A stretch of 64,000 nucleotides of DNA from Vespa crabro (taxonomy: Eukaryota > Arthropoda > Insecta > Hymenoptera > Vespidae), in NCBI RefSeq assembly GCF_910589235.1, contig NC_060957.1:7270162-7334161 (forward strand), in the 5' to 3' direction. A program made the position numbers and the translations under genes. Below the pieces are notes generated by a model. The model was not told the origin of the DNA, made no database searches, and worked only from the letters and a program-made list of their open reading frames with translations. Shown here piece after piece: positions 12,131 through 23,316 of the stretch. The stretch's first letter is position 1. Every line of letters starts with the position of its first letter.

Positions 12131-12262
12131 ATCTTTGACAGGAAGTCTCTGTGCAGCACAACTTCAGGAATGGCCTTAATAAGGGTTGGACCAATGCTGT
12201 TCTCACAAAGGAATTCCATAGCAAATTTCCGTATCTCGAAGACGGAGTAGCAGTTCCATGAA
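12131..12262. other. CpG-poor block with competing open frames
   Basis: About 95 bases (12134-12228) carry no CpG, in contrast to the CpG-rich surroundings. The plus strand has an acceptor-like CATCTTTGACAG at 12132-12143 followed by a frame reading VQHNFRNGLNKGWTNAV, which runs to a TGA at 12259-12261. The minus strand is also open and reads FAMEFLCENSIGPTLIK. Both look protein-like and neither is recognised. CpG depletion in a hymenopteran often marks germline-methylated exons, so an exon, a retrocopy fragment or a conserved element are all possible. Frames of about 45 codons are common by chance. Confidence 0.22.
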
Positions 12263-12347
12263 TAAAGAGAATGTGTGTATGTGTGTACGTGAGAAGAGAG
12301 AGAGAAAAGGTATCTCTCGATATGAACCGAAACGTGTATTTTCTATT

Positions 12348-12396
12348 ATCTCTCTCTCTCTCTTCCTCCCTTCCTCCCTCCCTTTCTCTCCCTCTC

Positions 12397-12443
<47 letters not shown>

Positions 12444-12444
12444 G
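12348..12444. repeat. CT/CCTT pyrimidine array
   Basis: CT, CTTCC and CCCT units, then about 25 CT. Confidence 0.96.
12366..12398 (-). other. G-quadruplex motif (minus strand)
   Basis: CCC tracts at 12368, 12376, 12380, 12390 and 12396 with short loops give a quadruplex motif on the minus strand, within a larger pyrimidine tract. Confidence 0.65.
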
Positions 12445-14459
12445 TTCTATATGCAAATGATACGATTATTCTAGCGTACGGGCGACAGGTGCGCTTCCTC
12501 GACACGAGACATAATTCATGTCCCACCATGAGCTTGGCGGCGGCTTTCAAAGTAGGATTACGGAATTAATTTCGGATTCATTTGCTTTGGATGCCGGTCG
12601 AACGATTAATCGGAAGGATTTCTACAGACTTGGCATGCGTCACTGCGTACCGTGTAAACGAGCCTGAGGGATTCGTTCCGACGTACGTTGATTGTTAAGT
12701 CCGTTGCTGAAACTTCGTTTATATATGTTCTTCCTTGAGAGAAAAAAAAAGAGAGAGAGAGAGAGAGGGAGAGAGAGATATTTGGAATTTTCTTTATATC
12801 GAAAATCTTTAAATTATTGAATATAATATAAAAGAAAATTACATTAAGACTTTTTTCTAATGTATTACTTAAAATAATTTTTTCGAGATACTTATAAAAG
12901 TCAGCTGATAGCCAACTTAAACATAATTATTCAACTTAAACGTAATTGGTATACGTAAAATATGATTAAAAAATAAAGTAAAGAAGTGAAAGAAAACTTA
13001 CCTATTTGGAATCGTTTTTCGACTCTTCAATATTTCTATTAAGAACGAGGGAGAAGAAGGAAGTAAGAGATAAAACGCTGCTCGAGTTTATACCGTTATT
13101 GTTTTGAGGTGTGTTAGCCAGTGGAAAAGTAATCAGTTCGCCAGTGGGAACGCGTTTTAACAATTACTTCGTCTCCATGATGCCGGCACATTCCATTCTT
13201 CTGCTTTTCTTTTTGTCCCCTAGGCTTACAATCCACCGACCAACCACGACATTCCTTCGTCTCTTTCTCTGTCTCTCTTTCTTTCTCTCTAGAGATCCTA
13301 TTCTTTCTTTCGTCGCTCCTACTTTCTTCTTTACTCTACCATAAGAAACAACCCCTTTCGTCTCCTCCTTGTCTCGCTCTTTCTCTTCATTCTCCCCGTT
13401 ATTTTCTTCCTCACCCTTCGTCGTCTTTCCACGAGCTATGTTCCCCACCCCTTCTTGCCTGCCACTCTAACTCTCACCCTTCTCTTTCTCTTTCTCTCTT
13501 TTCCTCTCTCTCTTTCTTTCTCTTTCTCTCTCTATCCTCTTTCTCTTCTCGCTTTCGTCGACGACGTCGTAGAGGCCATTGCGGAGCGAAAACGAGCGGT
13601 ACAGGGCAAATTGATATTAAATGCCGAGGTTGGTCACCTTGTATATTTCTTTATTAACTTCGCACAATGGGTCATTCGACTTTCCCCTACGTGGACAACG
13701 TTCCTTCCTTTCCTTATACGAGTATCTCACTTCGAAAGCCATACACTGCCCTTTCTCGTAGCTTCTCTCTTATCCCTTATACTTTGCCTCTCCCTATCTT
13801 ATACATTATATCTCTCTTTTTCTCTCTTATTTCTCCTTTTCTCTCTTATTTCTCCTTTTCTCTCTCGCTCTCTCTCTTTCTCTCTTCTTCGTTCAGATAA
13901 GTCGATCACACGTGGACACGGATTGAACGAGCCATTTTTTCCCTTCGTGTCCTGCAGCGAAAAGCTCGAAGAAGAAAGTCTCGATTTTTCCTGGCGACAC
14001 GAAGAAGGGTCGCTTGGAAGGTAAAAATAGTTTTGTAGCTGATGATGAGAAACGAGGGAAAGGAAGGGAGAGGGAGCCCTCTAACGAAGTGAAATTCTAC
14101 TTTTTTATTTAGTTCACGCTTCATTCTCCCTATGAATATCATGTTGGATTTGCATGCAGGAACATTCGTTCCGTTGCATTTCATATGAATACCAAGATTT
14201 AACCGCATAGCGAATATCATATTCCTTTCTTTTTTCTTTTTCTATTTCTTTTGTTTTTTTTTTCTTTCTTTCTTTTCAATCGACATTAACAAGCCCTTTG
14301 GGTAGATTTTTAAACCAAGAGGTAAAAGAAAATTATCGATAACTTCTTACCTTGATAGATTTGAACTCAATTTTAAAATCGACTTTTATTCATATTTTAA
14401 TAGAGAGAATGTGATCCTTAATGTGTGACTTTTAAAGGGACGATCGTGATAATCGGGTA
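12445..14459. other. Non-coding, CT-rich in the middle
   Basis: 12800-13000 is AT-rich. GCCAGTGGAAA (13116) and GCCAGTGGGAA (13140) are a short direct repeat. 13180-13900 is pyrimidine-rich. No gene seen. Confidence 0.6.
13480..13550. repeat. Pyrimidine tract
   Basis: CTTTCT units. A second such tract lies at 13740-13896. Confidence 0.85.
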
Positions 14460-14680
14460 CAGTGGCAGAAGGGAAAAAAATGGGGTCGATGCTTAGGAAC
14501 GGATTACATTCTCAGGATTCCCCCCTTGCGTTGTGTCAGTCGTAGTTGAATTTTGAAGTGTGCGCTTTCCTGCGGTTAATTAACGGACACGTGCATCTCA
14601 TTAACGGAGTTTCAACCACAAATCACGGTACAGCATACCGTCCACAAGCATAAATACCAATTATGCGTAACTCGTACAGT
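14460..14680. promoter_or_regulatory. Conserved-looking non-coding block
   Basis: About 220 bases of complex sequence with TTAATTAA (14576-14583), a CACGTG E-box (14588-14593) and CATTAACGG nearby. There are no repeats and no credible frame. The composition differs from the flanking purine and pyrimidine tracts, suggesting constraint. Confidence 0.25.
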
Positions 14681-14790
14681 AGAAAGCGGCCTCGGGGCCA
14701 CGGAGGGGTTGGTTACGAAGCGATCCCTAAAACGAAACTCATCCCTGTTCATAATTATAATGCATATAGTAGAGTAAGTCTAGATAGGGT

Positions 14791-14861
14791 AAGGAAGAAA
14801 AAGAGAGAAGGAGAAAGAGAAAGAGAAAGAGAAAGAGAGAGAGAGAGGGAGAGAGAGAGAG
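14791..14861. repeat. GAGAAA/AG array
   Basis: GAGAAA units then AG. Confidence 0.94.
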
Positions 14862-15749
14862 CAGCTAGACTAGAGATTAAAACTCCTTTCTCGAAATTAG
14901 TCCCAGTCCCTCCCTCTCTCACCATCCTCTTTTACCGCCCTCTTTCCTCCCTTTATTCCTCCCCGCACGAAGAACATCGTCGTCGTCTACCGACGTTTCG
15001 CTTAGACAGGATAAATCACTGGGCGTTTTCCTTTTCTTTTTTTTTTTCTTCTTTTTTTTTTTGATGTATTTTTTCTTTCTCTTTTCCTTGTCTTCCGAGA
15101 TTCCTTCATGGTCGCAAAAACCAGCACGGGTAATTTATCTTGCAAAATCGTAAGGTAAAAACCTCTTAAATCATGTACTACGTACAGGCTTCTTCATTTT
15201 GGAATATCGATGGGGGAACTCGGTTTCTTCTTCTTCTTCCTCCCATTTACATGTTTACGCGGAAGTCTTTTTTTTTCTTCCTTTCATCCCCTTTTTTTCT
15301 CTTTCCTTTACTTTCTCTTTTTTTGTCTTTTTTTATCGATTCTTTGTCATCGTCCTCTCGTTCGACATCCAAGCTCGGCGTTGAAAATGCAGTAGGTACT
15401 TAGGAATGGTGTCGATCGATTTCTCGCAAGCGGACAGCACACGAGCCATATAATTTCCGCGCTGTATAAATTAATTACCCACTCGTTCTCTCCACCTTCT
15501 CCTTCTTCATCTTCTTCTCTTCCTCATCCGCATGCGTATACCTTCCTCCAACGAGTCCTTGTAAATTAGCCGACGGTGCATTATGGCCATACGATTTATT
15601 AATACAATTTGCCTGTACGTTGGAAGCACTGCTCGTCGATTATCGTGACCGCTCCTTTCTACCAAGAGAGCCGAGTTAGAACGACGATGTTTTAGCACGT
15701 ACATCGTAAAAGGGCGGATCGCTAGGATATTAGGAACAGAGAGATAAAA

Positions 15750-15763
15750 ATAGATAGATGGAT

Positions 15764-15799
<36 letters not shown>
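15750..15799. repeat. GATA/AG array
   Basis: Short GATA lead, then AG. Confidence 0.95.
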
Positions 15800-15801
<2 letters not shown>

Positions 15802-16373
15802 TTTCAGATTGACATTATTGATTTTTATACATACGCGTTTCTCTCCTTCTCTATTTATTTTTTATGAAACGATTATAATTAATATTTAATTTTCCATCGA
15901 AGTGTAATCAGAATTATATCCAAAATTCCATCGTTTAAATTCATTTGGTTTATCGGTAAGTTTCTCTTATTTGTTCGCAAATATAGATTCGCTTAGAGAA
16001 ATTGGAACGGTTTAATTAAGAACTTAAATATAAACGGTAATTTCCAGAAATATCTGTCAACTTTAAAGCTAAAATACTATGTAGATATTTTAAGTCATGA
16101 CGCGGAATCGTACTAATTCAGGTATAAAAATTAGACAAACAATTGAATCTGATTTTACCCGAATGGATATCAGTAGTAGTAATAAGAAAATCGTGTTTGT
16201 TAAATATATAGAAGTTAAATTTACGGAAAGATTAAGGGGAAGGTGTTGCTCGTGTTCTTTAGTGTTACTGTTTAAAGTGTTTGCGTAGGGACAACGTCGT
16301 CGTCGTCATCGTCATGAGCTGCACCTGTCGTTGGAGAAAGACCCTCGATGCTTTTATACCTATTACCAGTGGT

Positions 16374-16374
<1 letters not shown>

Positions 16375-16423
<49 letters not shown>

Positions 16424-16437
16424 ACATATATATACTC
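16375..16437. repeat. CA/TA array
   Basis: CA lead, about 17 TA, then ATACATGTATAC. Confidence 0.96.
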
Positions 16438-16697
16438 ACATACACATTTCGTTCATGTGTTGCCAGTATACACGTAGGCATATATTTGTCCAAGTTTTAA
16501 TGCGCTCAGGTAATAGAGTCGAAACGCAAGAGAAGCATTAGCCTCTTTCTCGCGAGCACTTTGCAGCTCCCATTACCGAAGTTTCTCCTAGTGATTAAAC
16601 CTCAAGCAAGTCACTCAGGAGCTTTTCGACGTTAACTCAGCTTCCCCGCTGGTATTCAAGATTTCAAGTAATTTTGCTCGGCTGCATTGTCGTCACC

Positions 16698-16753
16698 TTT
16701 TCTCTCTCTCTTTATCTTTATCTTTATCTTTATCTCCATCTCTCTATCTTTCT
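16698..16753. repeat. CTTTAT array
   Basis: CT, then four CTTTAT units, then CT. Confidence 0.93.
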
Positions 16754-16927
16754 AACCTTTTCTCAATTCTCCTCAGACAGTCGTCGCCGGTACGGATTGT
16801 TCGTCGTTGAGTTTCCGTCGAAGAAAAAGTGTGCGAAGTCTTTCCATATTCTTCATTATTATTCTATAGGTAGCATCCTCGCTTTCGACTACGATAGTGA
16901 AAGTAGAAACTGCAAAAGAAGAGAGAA

Positions 16928-16929
<2 letters not shown>

Positions 16930-16968
<39 letters not shown>

Positions 16969-17018
16969 GAGAGACAGAGAGAGAAAGGGAGGGAGAGAGA
17001 GAGAGAGAAAGAAAGAAA
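16930..17018. repeat. GATA then AG array
   Basis: About ten GATA units, then AG and GAAA. Confidence 0.97.
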
Positions 17019-17389
17019 GTAAGTCTTTCTTTTTGAGAAAAAAGAAAAAAGAAAAAAAAGAACGGAGTTAATTTCCCCATTTGAATTTTTCGCTTCTCCT
17101 ACCCGTCGTCCGTAGTTTTCTTTTAATTTAAAAAAAGCAGTCACGGTGTGTCCTTTTAAATGAGGTACGATTTATATTCTATGTCCAAGTAGCGCCTATT
17201 CCCAACTCCCCCCCTCCACCATGTCTCTTTCCCTTCATTTTTCTGTATTTTGTTCTTTCGTACCGGAGCGCCACCGAACATTCTTTCTAATAATTTTTCT
17301 TCCCATTTTATATCCCGGGAAAAAAGCGGCGGTAGCAACGCTCTCTTAAATTTTTCAACATAACTGTGAGCTCACGCAACAAGGGAGAT

Positions 17390-17420
17390 GGGGAAGGGGG
17401 AGAGAGGGAGGGAGGGAGGG
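17390..17420 (+). other. Strong G-quadruplex motif
   Basis: GGGAGGGAGGGAGGG (17406-17420) has four tracts with one-base loops, and further GGGG and GGGGG tracts lie upstream. This is among the most stable quadruplex patterns. Confidence 0.85.
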
Positions 17421-17601
17421 AATGGGATCTCGTAACGACGGCCGACGCAAACTCAAACATAATTAAAATCGCAATACCTGAGATCCCCGAAGGAAAAGCC
17501 AATATCGCGGGACACGAATGGGAAGGGTGAACAAGGGAGATAGAAAGTGGCGAGAGTATAGAGCGAAGAAAGTGGTGCAAGCAAGATAGAAAGGAGAAAC
17601 A

Positions 17602-17621
17602 GAAGAGAGAGAGAAAGAAAA

Positions 17622-17656
<35 letters not shown>

Positions 17657-17659
17657 AAA
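17602..17659. repeat. AG array
   Basis: An interrupted AG/GAAA tract. Confidence 0.94.
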
Positions 17660-17817
17660 ACCAGCATGGAGCCGAGCAACGCAACATTCGAAGCTAATAC
17701 GAAGTACTAGATAAGTTGGCATGAACGAAGCTATAATACCACCGAGGGTCTTCCTTTCTTACGCTATCTTCGAAGGAACCTTTGACTATACTTTTTGGGG
17801 TAGATCAAGTAATGAGG

Positions 17818-17929
17818 GAAACGTTGCCCCGGGGGGTTCCTATGAGACGAAACGTTGGGGTCTCTTTATTTAATAACCCCAGGCTGGTGTCAAGGAATAT
17901 ACATTACGAGACTGCATATTCCTGATACC
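17818..17929 (+). other. Structured block: two hairpins
   Basis: The stem arms GGTGTCAAGGAATATAC (17886-17902) and GCATATTCCTGATACC (17914-17929) pair almost fully, with one bulged A, one G-U pair and one mismatch, around an 11-base loop. Just upstream TGGGGT (17856-17861) pairs with ACCCCA (17876-17881). The word GAAACGTTG occurs twice, at 17818 and 17849. The block is not simple-sequence. It could be a structured non-coding RNA or a protein-binding DNA element. The stem of about 16 bp is short for a typical miRNA precursor. Confidence 0.35.
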
Positions 17930-18222
17930 TTCCTTCGATTTCGATACCTTCCTTCCTTTACTTCTTTTCGATTATCCTCTTTGTAAATATTCTCCTTATC
18001 TTCTAGACGAAAATAAGAAAAAGAAAAGACATAAAGGAAGACATATTAGGACATTAATATAGTACGTCATATTTTTTTTCTAAGTACATTCTTTAATTTT
18101 CTCAAACAATTTTCTTTAAGATCGTATTTTCTATTCCTTTTACTTGAACGCTTGTGAATTCCTCCACACATACATTTAATTACTTACGGGTTATTACTTG
18201 TTTCCGCTCGCTATTTCCCCCC

Positions 18223-18229
<7 letters not shown>

Positions 18230-18276
<47 letters not shown>

Positions 18277-18279
18277 TGT
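18230..18279. repeat. CT array
   Basis: CT with two TG interruptions. Confidence 0.96.
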
Positions 18280-18473
18280 TTATCCATTCCCTACTTCCTC
18301 CGTCAGGTTAGGAAATAGAAGGAGAGCTGGTGGATAGATTAAAAATAAATTGAAAGGGTACCTTCGATCCGGCCTCTTAACGCCCACTTTTTCTAACTAA
18401 AAACCAAGCGAGTTCGTTGACTCGAAAGCAGCACCTCCTACTTGCACCTCCTGAAGGTTAGAGCAATTTTCCC

Positions 18474-18536
18474 TTTCTCTCTCTCTCTCTCTCTCTCTCT
18501 CACTCACTCACTCACTTACTCTCTCGCTCTATCTCG
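18474..18536. repeat. CT then CACT array
   Basis: CT units, then four CACT units, then CT. Confidence 0.95.
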
Positions 18537-19231
18537 ACTACATAGACTTATCGGCAACTTCGTTATCTTTTAAGATGGAAGCCGGTCCTGTGAAAAGCGA
18601 CAAAGAGTGTAAGTAAGACGGGATGAATTTAGTTTTCCTTTCTTTTTTCTATTCTTTTTCTTTTTTTTTACTTTTTCCTTTCTTTTTTTTTCCTTGCTAG
18701 CAAGTAAAACTCTTTCGCAACGAACGCGTTCAAAACTCCCGCCATTCAAGGGCAAAACTTTTCTTTACTAGTTGGAGAAACTATTTCGCAACGTCTTCGT
18801 CCTTTGCCTATCACGTTTTACCTGTGTCGGTATTCGATATTTTCTTCGGGAAGAGAACTCGGATATCTCAGAACGAGAAGTTCCAGTCCTTTGGGAAAGA
18901 AAAGGGTGCTTCTCCTTTCATGAGCTTCTTCTCCTTATTTCCGAAAGATTCCATGAGACTAAATTCACCGAGAGAAGCAGGAGGACCCGTTAAGAAACTA
19001 GAAGGGATTTCCTTCGAATCGGTCCTCTCGTGCGCGAGAAATCGCACCGGATATGGCGTTTTCTTCCTTGCTAGATATAAAGAGTAGAAGGGACTCCTTC
19101 TTCTGGAAATCCAAAGATATGATGTTTTCTCTTTCCTTTCTTTTTCTTGTTTTTTCTTCTTCTTCTTCTTCTTCTTTCACTTTAATATTTTTATTGCGAG
19201 TACGCGAACATCACGCACGATTTCCTCCTCG

Positions 19232-19262
19232 TGTTTTTCGTCGTCGTCGTCGTCGTCGTTGG
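19232..19262. repeat. CGT array
   Basis: Ten CGT units. Confidence 0.95.
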
Positions 19263-19797
19263 AGTCGGACGTTCGAACTCGTACCTAGTAGACCAAGCGG
19301 ATGTACCTATAACTATTTATAGGTATCAAGACGTAGACGAAAAGGAAATTTCTTTCGTCTTGCTTTCCTCTTTTCTTTTCCCTTCTTTTTCTTTTTGCAA
19401 GAGCACGCGAAGTCGAACATGAATTTTTCGAGTAATTTCATGGTTCACGAGGATGCGCAAGATTCTTCCGGTATGAGAAGAAATAGTTGCTTTTTCGAAT
19501 TGGAGAAACGTTATCTACACACTCACTTACATAAGTATGTGTATGTACGATTGTTCGCGTTCTCTTCTGTGGGAAGTAACTTTCAGAAAATGGAAATGCT
19601 TACTACACTCGGCAAACAACGCTCGGAATGACATTTTGTATTTGCACGACGTTGGTAATATTTGTCAGTAGCACGGACTCACGCACAAAATTGAAGGAGA
19701 CACCCTCTATGTACTGCCGGCCAGCAATATCCACTGTCAGCTTTCCTCTCTTTATTTTTTCACCCTCTTTATTTCTATCTCTGTCCCTCTCATTTTC

Positions 19798-19807
19798 TTT
19801 CTCTCTT

Positions 19808-19866
<59 letters not shown>

Positions 19867-19870
19867 TTTC
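19798..19870. repeat. CT array
   Basis: About 30 CT units with few breaks. Confidence 0.96.
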
Positions 19871-20119
19871 TTCTTCGCTCTCGTCTATTTCATGTACGTG
19901 GTGGCTTACATACATCGGAAGGCGAAACGAAACGTGGGTAAAATCATTTGACGCGTGTAATGCGTTTTTTATTAAAGTCCCTTACTCACGGATGCAAGGC
20001 GTAAAATATATTTCAGTATAAAGTATATGAAATAACTTAGAGATTAAAACTATATATAAATAAAGAGAACTATCGTTTTGACCTACAAAATTTGTTTCTA
20101 TGACTAGTATTCTACTACG

Positions 20120-20152
20120 TTTTTTTTTCTCTCCTTTCTGTTTCAGGTAAGT
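20120..20152 (+). other. Candidate recursive splice site (ratchet point)
   Basis: A 25-base tract that is all pyrimidine except one G (20120-20144) runs into CAG (20144-20146), followed immediately by GTAAGT (20147-20152). The first part is a textbook 3' splice site and the second a perfect 5' splice site, with no exon between them. This is the architecture of Drosophila ratchet points, where a long intron is removed in steps and a 5' splice site is regenerated after each step. If real, the host gene is transcribed on the plus strand and this lies deep inside a long intron. The whole 9-base CAG|GTAAGT is expected only about once per 260 kb per strand in random sequence, and it is rarer next to such a tract. 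Chance in a CT-rich genome cannot be excluded. Confidence 0.5.
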
Positions 20153-20485
20153 TCAAAACTCGACAAACCTCATCCATGATTTAAGACGATGTCTCCCGAC
20201 TTAACGTAAGCTGTTTATTAATCGTTCATTCGATCGTTATCAAAGAACTTTTTATTTTATGTTTCAACGAACGTTCAGGCCGTCTATCTCTTTTATAACT
20301 CTCGCGAGTCGGCTCTCTCTTTTCGTAAAATCGTTCCACCATAAATTCACGAAAGTTTAATGCCATCCGATTTGAAATCCACCGGTGAAAGAAGTTCGTG
20401 CGACGCTTAACTACTTCCGACTACTCCAAGTAGGTCGATTCTTTTCAGGTTACGAGCGGATTTACTTTTATCGGCAAAGCACGAA

Positions 20486-20530
20486 ATATATGTATACATA
20501 CATATGTATATATATATACAATGTGTATAT
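20486..20530. repeat. TA/CATA array
   Basis: TATACATACATATG and TA units. Confidence 0.92.
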
Positions 20531-21112
20531 ATTTACTACCTATAAATATAGTCCAGTCGTCGTTGAACGTTTGTAAAACTTTGAACGATGCAGTAAACTG
20601 CACTCGCGCGTCCATTCGCGAGTAAGCTTTAGTGGATGATGGACCAACGAAAAAGGTGAGGGAAGGTGAGGTGAAACGTTTTAACTTCCTTAAGTAAGTT
20701 ATCGCGTTAATAAAATCAGTGCTAAGGAAAGAAAGGAAAAAAAAACCTCCCACGATTATACGAACGTCGTTGGAAATTCGAGGAAGAGATTAAAAGATTC
20801 GGATCGATCAACTCAAATTTTTTTTCCTTCCAAATCGAAATATTTATTCTTATATATATCGATTGAAATGATTCCAGGAAAATTATAATCGAATTGTTTA
20901 ATAATTGATCTCTCATAAAAGTTATTTGAGACTATCTAGTTCTACTCTAACAATTCTATTGGAATTGAAAGAAAGGATAGAAAGAAGAAATAGAAGAGGA
21001 GTTTCGTACTCGTGACGAAAGTGACGCGGTCGAAGTTGCACTTGCACGTTTGTCGTACGTGAGGTATGTGCACAGAGCCAGTGAAATTGAGAGAGATCGA
21101 GATAGATCGAAT

Positions 21113-21131
21113 GAGAAAGAAAGAGAAAGAA

Positions 21132-21164
<33 letters not shown>

Positions 21165-21168
21165 GAGA
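21113..21168. repeat. AG array
   Basis: AGAAAGAG, then AG blocks. Confidence 0.93.
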
Positions 21169-21379
21169 TCGGGTCGTGTCGCTTGGAGAAAACGAGACGC
21201 GGCTTTGCCATTAGCCGACACCCGTCGTGCACCGCGAATAGCCGTGGTCTCTCTTCTTCGTTGCTCCACGCTAATTGGCAAACATCGAGCTGCATGGCTT
21301 ATCGCGATCGTCCAGCGATTTTTGCAAATTACGACGCTCGTCCGTTCGCCCAGCTACAAACGCGAACTTCGCTCGCTCC

Positions 21380-21518
21380 CGTTGTTGTTGTTGTCGTTGT
21401 CGTTGTTGTTGTTGTCGTCGTCGTAGTCGTCGTCGTCGTCGCCATCGTCATCGTTGTTGTTGTTGTTGTTGTTGTTGCTGCTGCTACTGCTGCTGCTGCT
21501 GCTGCTGTTACTGCTGCT

Positions 21519-21560
<42 letters not shown>

Positions 21561-21563
21561 CTC
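21380..21563. repeat. Compound trinucleotide array (GTT/GTC/GCT)
   Basis: About 184 bases built of GTT, GTC and GCT units in blocks, in phase throughout. On the plus strand it reads poly-V then poly-A; on the minus strand poly-D, poly-N and poly-S or poly-Q blocks. Preserved phase in a mixed array is also seen in coding poly-amino-acid tracts, but no coding flanks were found. Confidence 0.95.
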
Positions 21564-22851
21564 CTCGTTGGTGTTCCTGCTCCTGCAGGAGATCTCCGAT
21601 AACACGTCCGTCGATATCAGCGTTCCTCAACGAGTATCCTTCGAAAAACATGCGACTCACACCTTTTTATTCTCAGCTACTGCACGATCAAAGTATCTCT
21701 ACGTTTCGTTCATATATTTTAAAGCCGATATTAGGATTATTCATATTTCCGTTTGAGTTTTAAGAATGGAGAAAATGTTTATGAGATGATTGATTAAAAT
21801 TTTATATATATTGCGTAAAATTAAAGAACTAATTTGAAACTAATTACATGATAACGATTGTTGCTTACTTTCTAAAGTTTTCAATTTTAATTATATATAG
21901 AGAGAACCTTCTAACGGTGTAATAAAACTCATTGGAAGAAACGAAGATGATTCTAAGTTCATTCACTGTAAAAGCGACTTTAATTAAGTTCCACGGATAG
22001 GAGAACCACCGGTGGCTCACCAACGGACGAAAGGTTTTCAGATATTCTCCTGTAATATGACGAGAAGTAGATTAGTCGAAAGCCGTTTCATATAATTACG
22101 GTAGCTCTGGGGCGCACTTAAGGCGTTTTCTCTTTTCTTATATTTCTCAGTACCTTCTCTCTTTGTCGTATCGTCGCAAAAGTTTTTCCAGGTGTTTCTC
22201 GACAGATTTAGGCCAACCATTCATTGTCGTGTTCTGATGATGGTGGTGAAGGTTGGCGAGGAGATGAAAACTTTGGCTTCGCCGTGAAATGAGATAGAAG
22301 AAAAAAGAAGATAGAAGATAAATAAAAAGAAAAAAAATAGACGGCAAAGCTGAAAACTTAGAAACACCTTAGAAAACTAGCACGAGCTTTAGGATTAGTC
22401 AATTTTAATTTCGTTATCACGGAGAATGGAAGGTGATCTTTTTAACAAAAAGTTTACTACCTATGAAAACTTACTTTTTTGTTAATTTTACTTAGTTAAC
22501 AGAAATGATAAAAGCTAAGACATTCGTTTCGTTATTTATAACTGTTATAAGTCAAGCTTACGTGAATTTCTCCAAAAAAAAAAGAAAAAAGAAGAAATGA
22601 TAAAACGAGGCAAAGCAGAAAACAAAAAAAAAATTGGAGGAAATCCGTCGAAATCCGTAAGCAGAAAGCTAAATTTTTCTTTCTCTTTCACTCACTTTCC
22701 CTCTCACTTTTTTCCGTCACAGGGATGCGTCTCTCCACGCGTAAAACATTTTTCAATCGAGCAAACTCTAACGTGTTGCGTCATGCGTATATTACACGTG
22801 TGTACGTACACGTACATATTCGATTTTCCGCGTATAGACACAGGGAAAGGC

Positions 22852-22882
22852 AGAAAGAGAGAGAGAGAGAGAGAGAGAGAAA
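22852..22882. repeat. AG array
   Basis: Short AG array, oriented opposite to the CT array at 22976-23032. Confidence 0.94.
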
Positions 22883-22975
22883 ATAGCAAAAAGAGATACG
22901 GCAGGTGGCACCAAAAAATGGGCCGAAAAGGTTTGAATCGAAATAGCGGTACGGCCAAGCGGTGCGGAAGTCGCA

Positions 22976-23032
22976 TCTCTTTCTCTCTCCCTTTCTCTCT
23001 TTCTCTCTCTCTCTCTTTCTCACTATCTCTCT
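22976..23032. repeat. CT array
   Basis: An interrupted CT/CTTT tract. Confidence 0.94.
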
Positions 23033-23316
23033 GTTTTACTCTCTGTAACACATCGTCCGATTCGCAAACGTTTTTTTTTTGTCTTCTTTTCCTTCTCTCA
23101 CCGACAAAATTAATTTCGTCGAGCACCGCGATAACTCATGGCCGCGTGTCAACGCTTTGACGCGCATAAAAATCTCGTCTCGGTGCGGTCGACTCGGTGC
23201 GGCCTCGCTGCCGTTTGCCGGCTACTCGCCATTGCGGCTTACGGAAGCGTAGCTTTAACGAAAACGCCAGAGTACCTATACGTAAATATATGTATACGTA
23301 AGTACATACATATATA

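Larger units (their letters stand above)
17930..20119. other. Non-coding DNA upstream of the ratchet-point candidate
   Basis: CT, CTT and CGT tracts (listed), T-rich runs at 18640-18694 and 19128-19175, and unique DNA. No gene seen. Confidence 0.6.

Noticed and set aside
16930..17018. CRISPR-like regular array
   Set aside because: Simple GATA/AG microsatellite without spacers; the DNA is eukaryotic in character.
21066..21602. 178-codon plus frame with poly-V/A
   Set aside because: It is a translation of an AG array followed by the trinucleotide mosaic, with no independent coding support.
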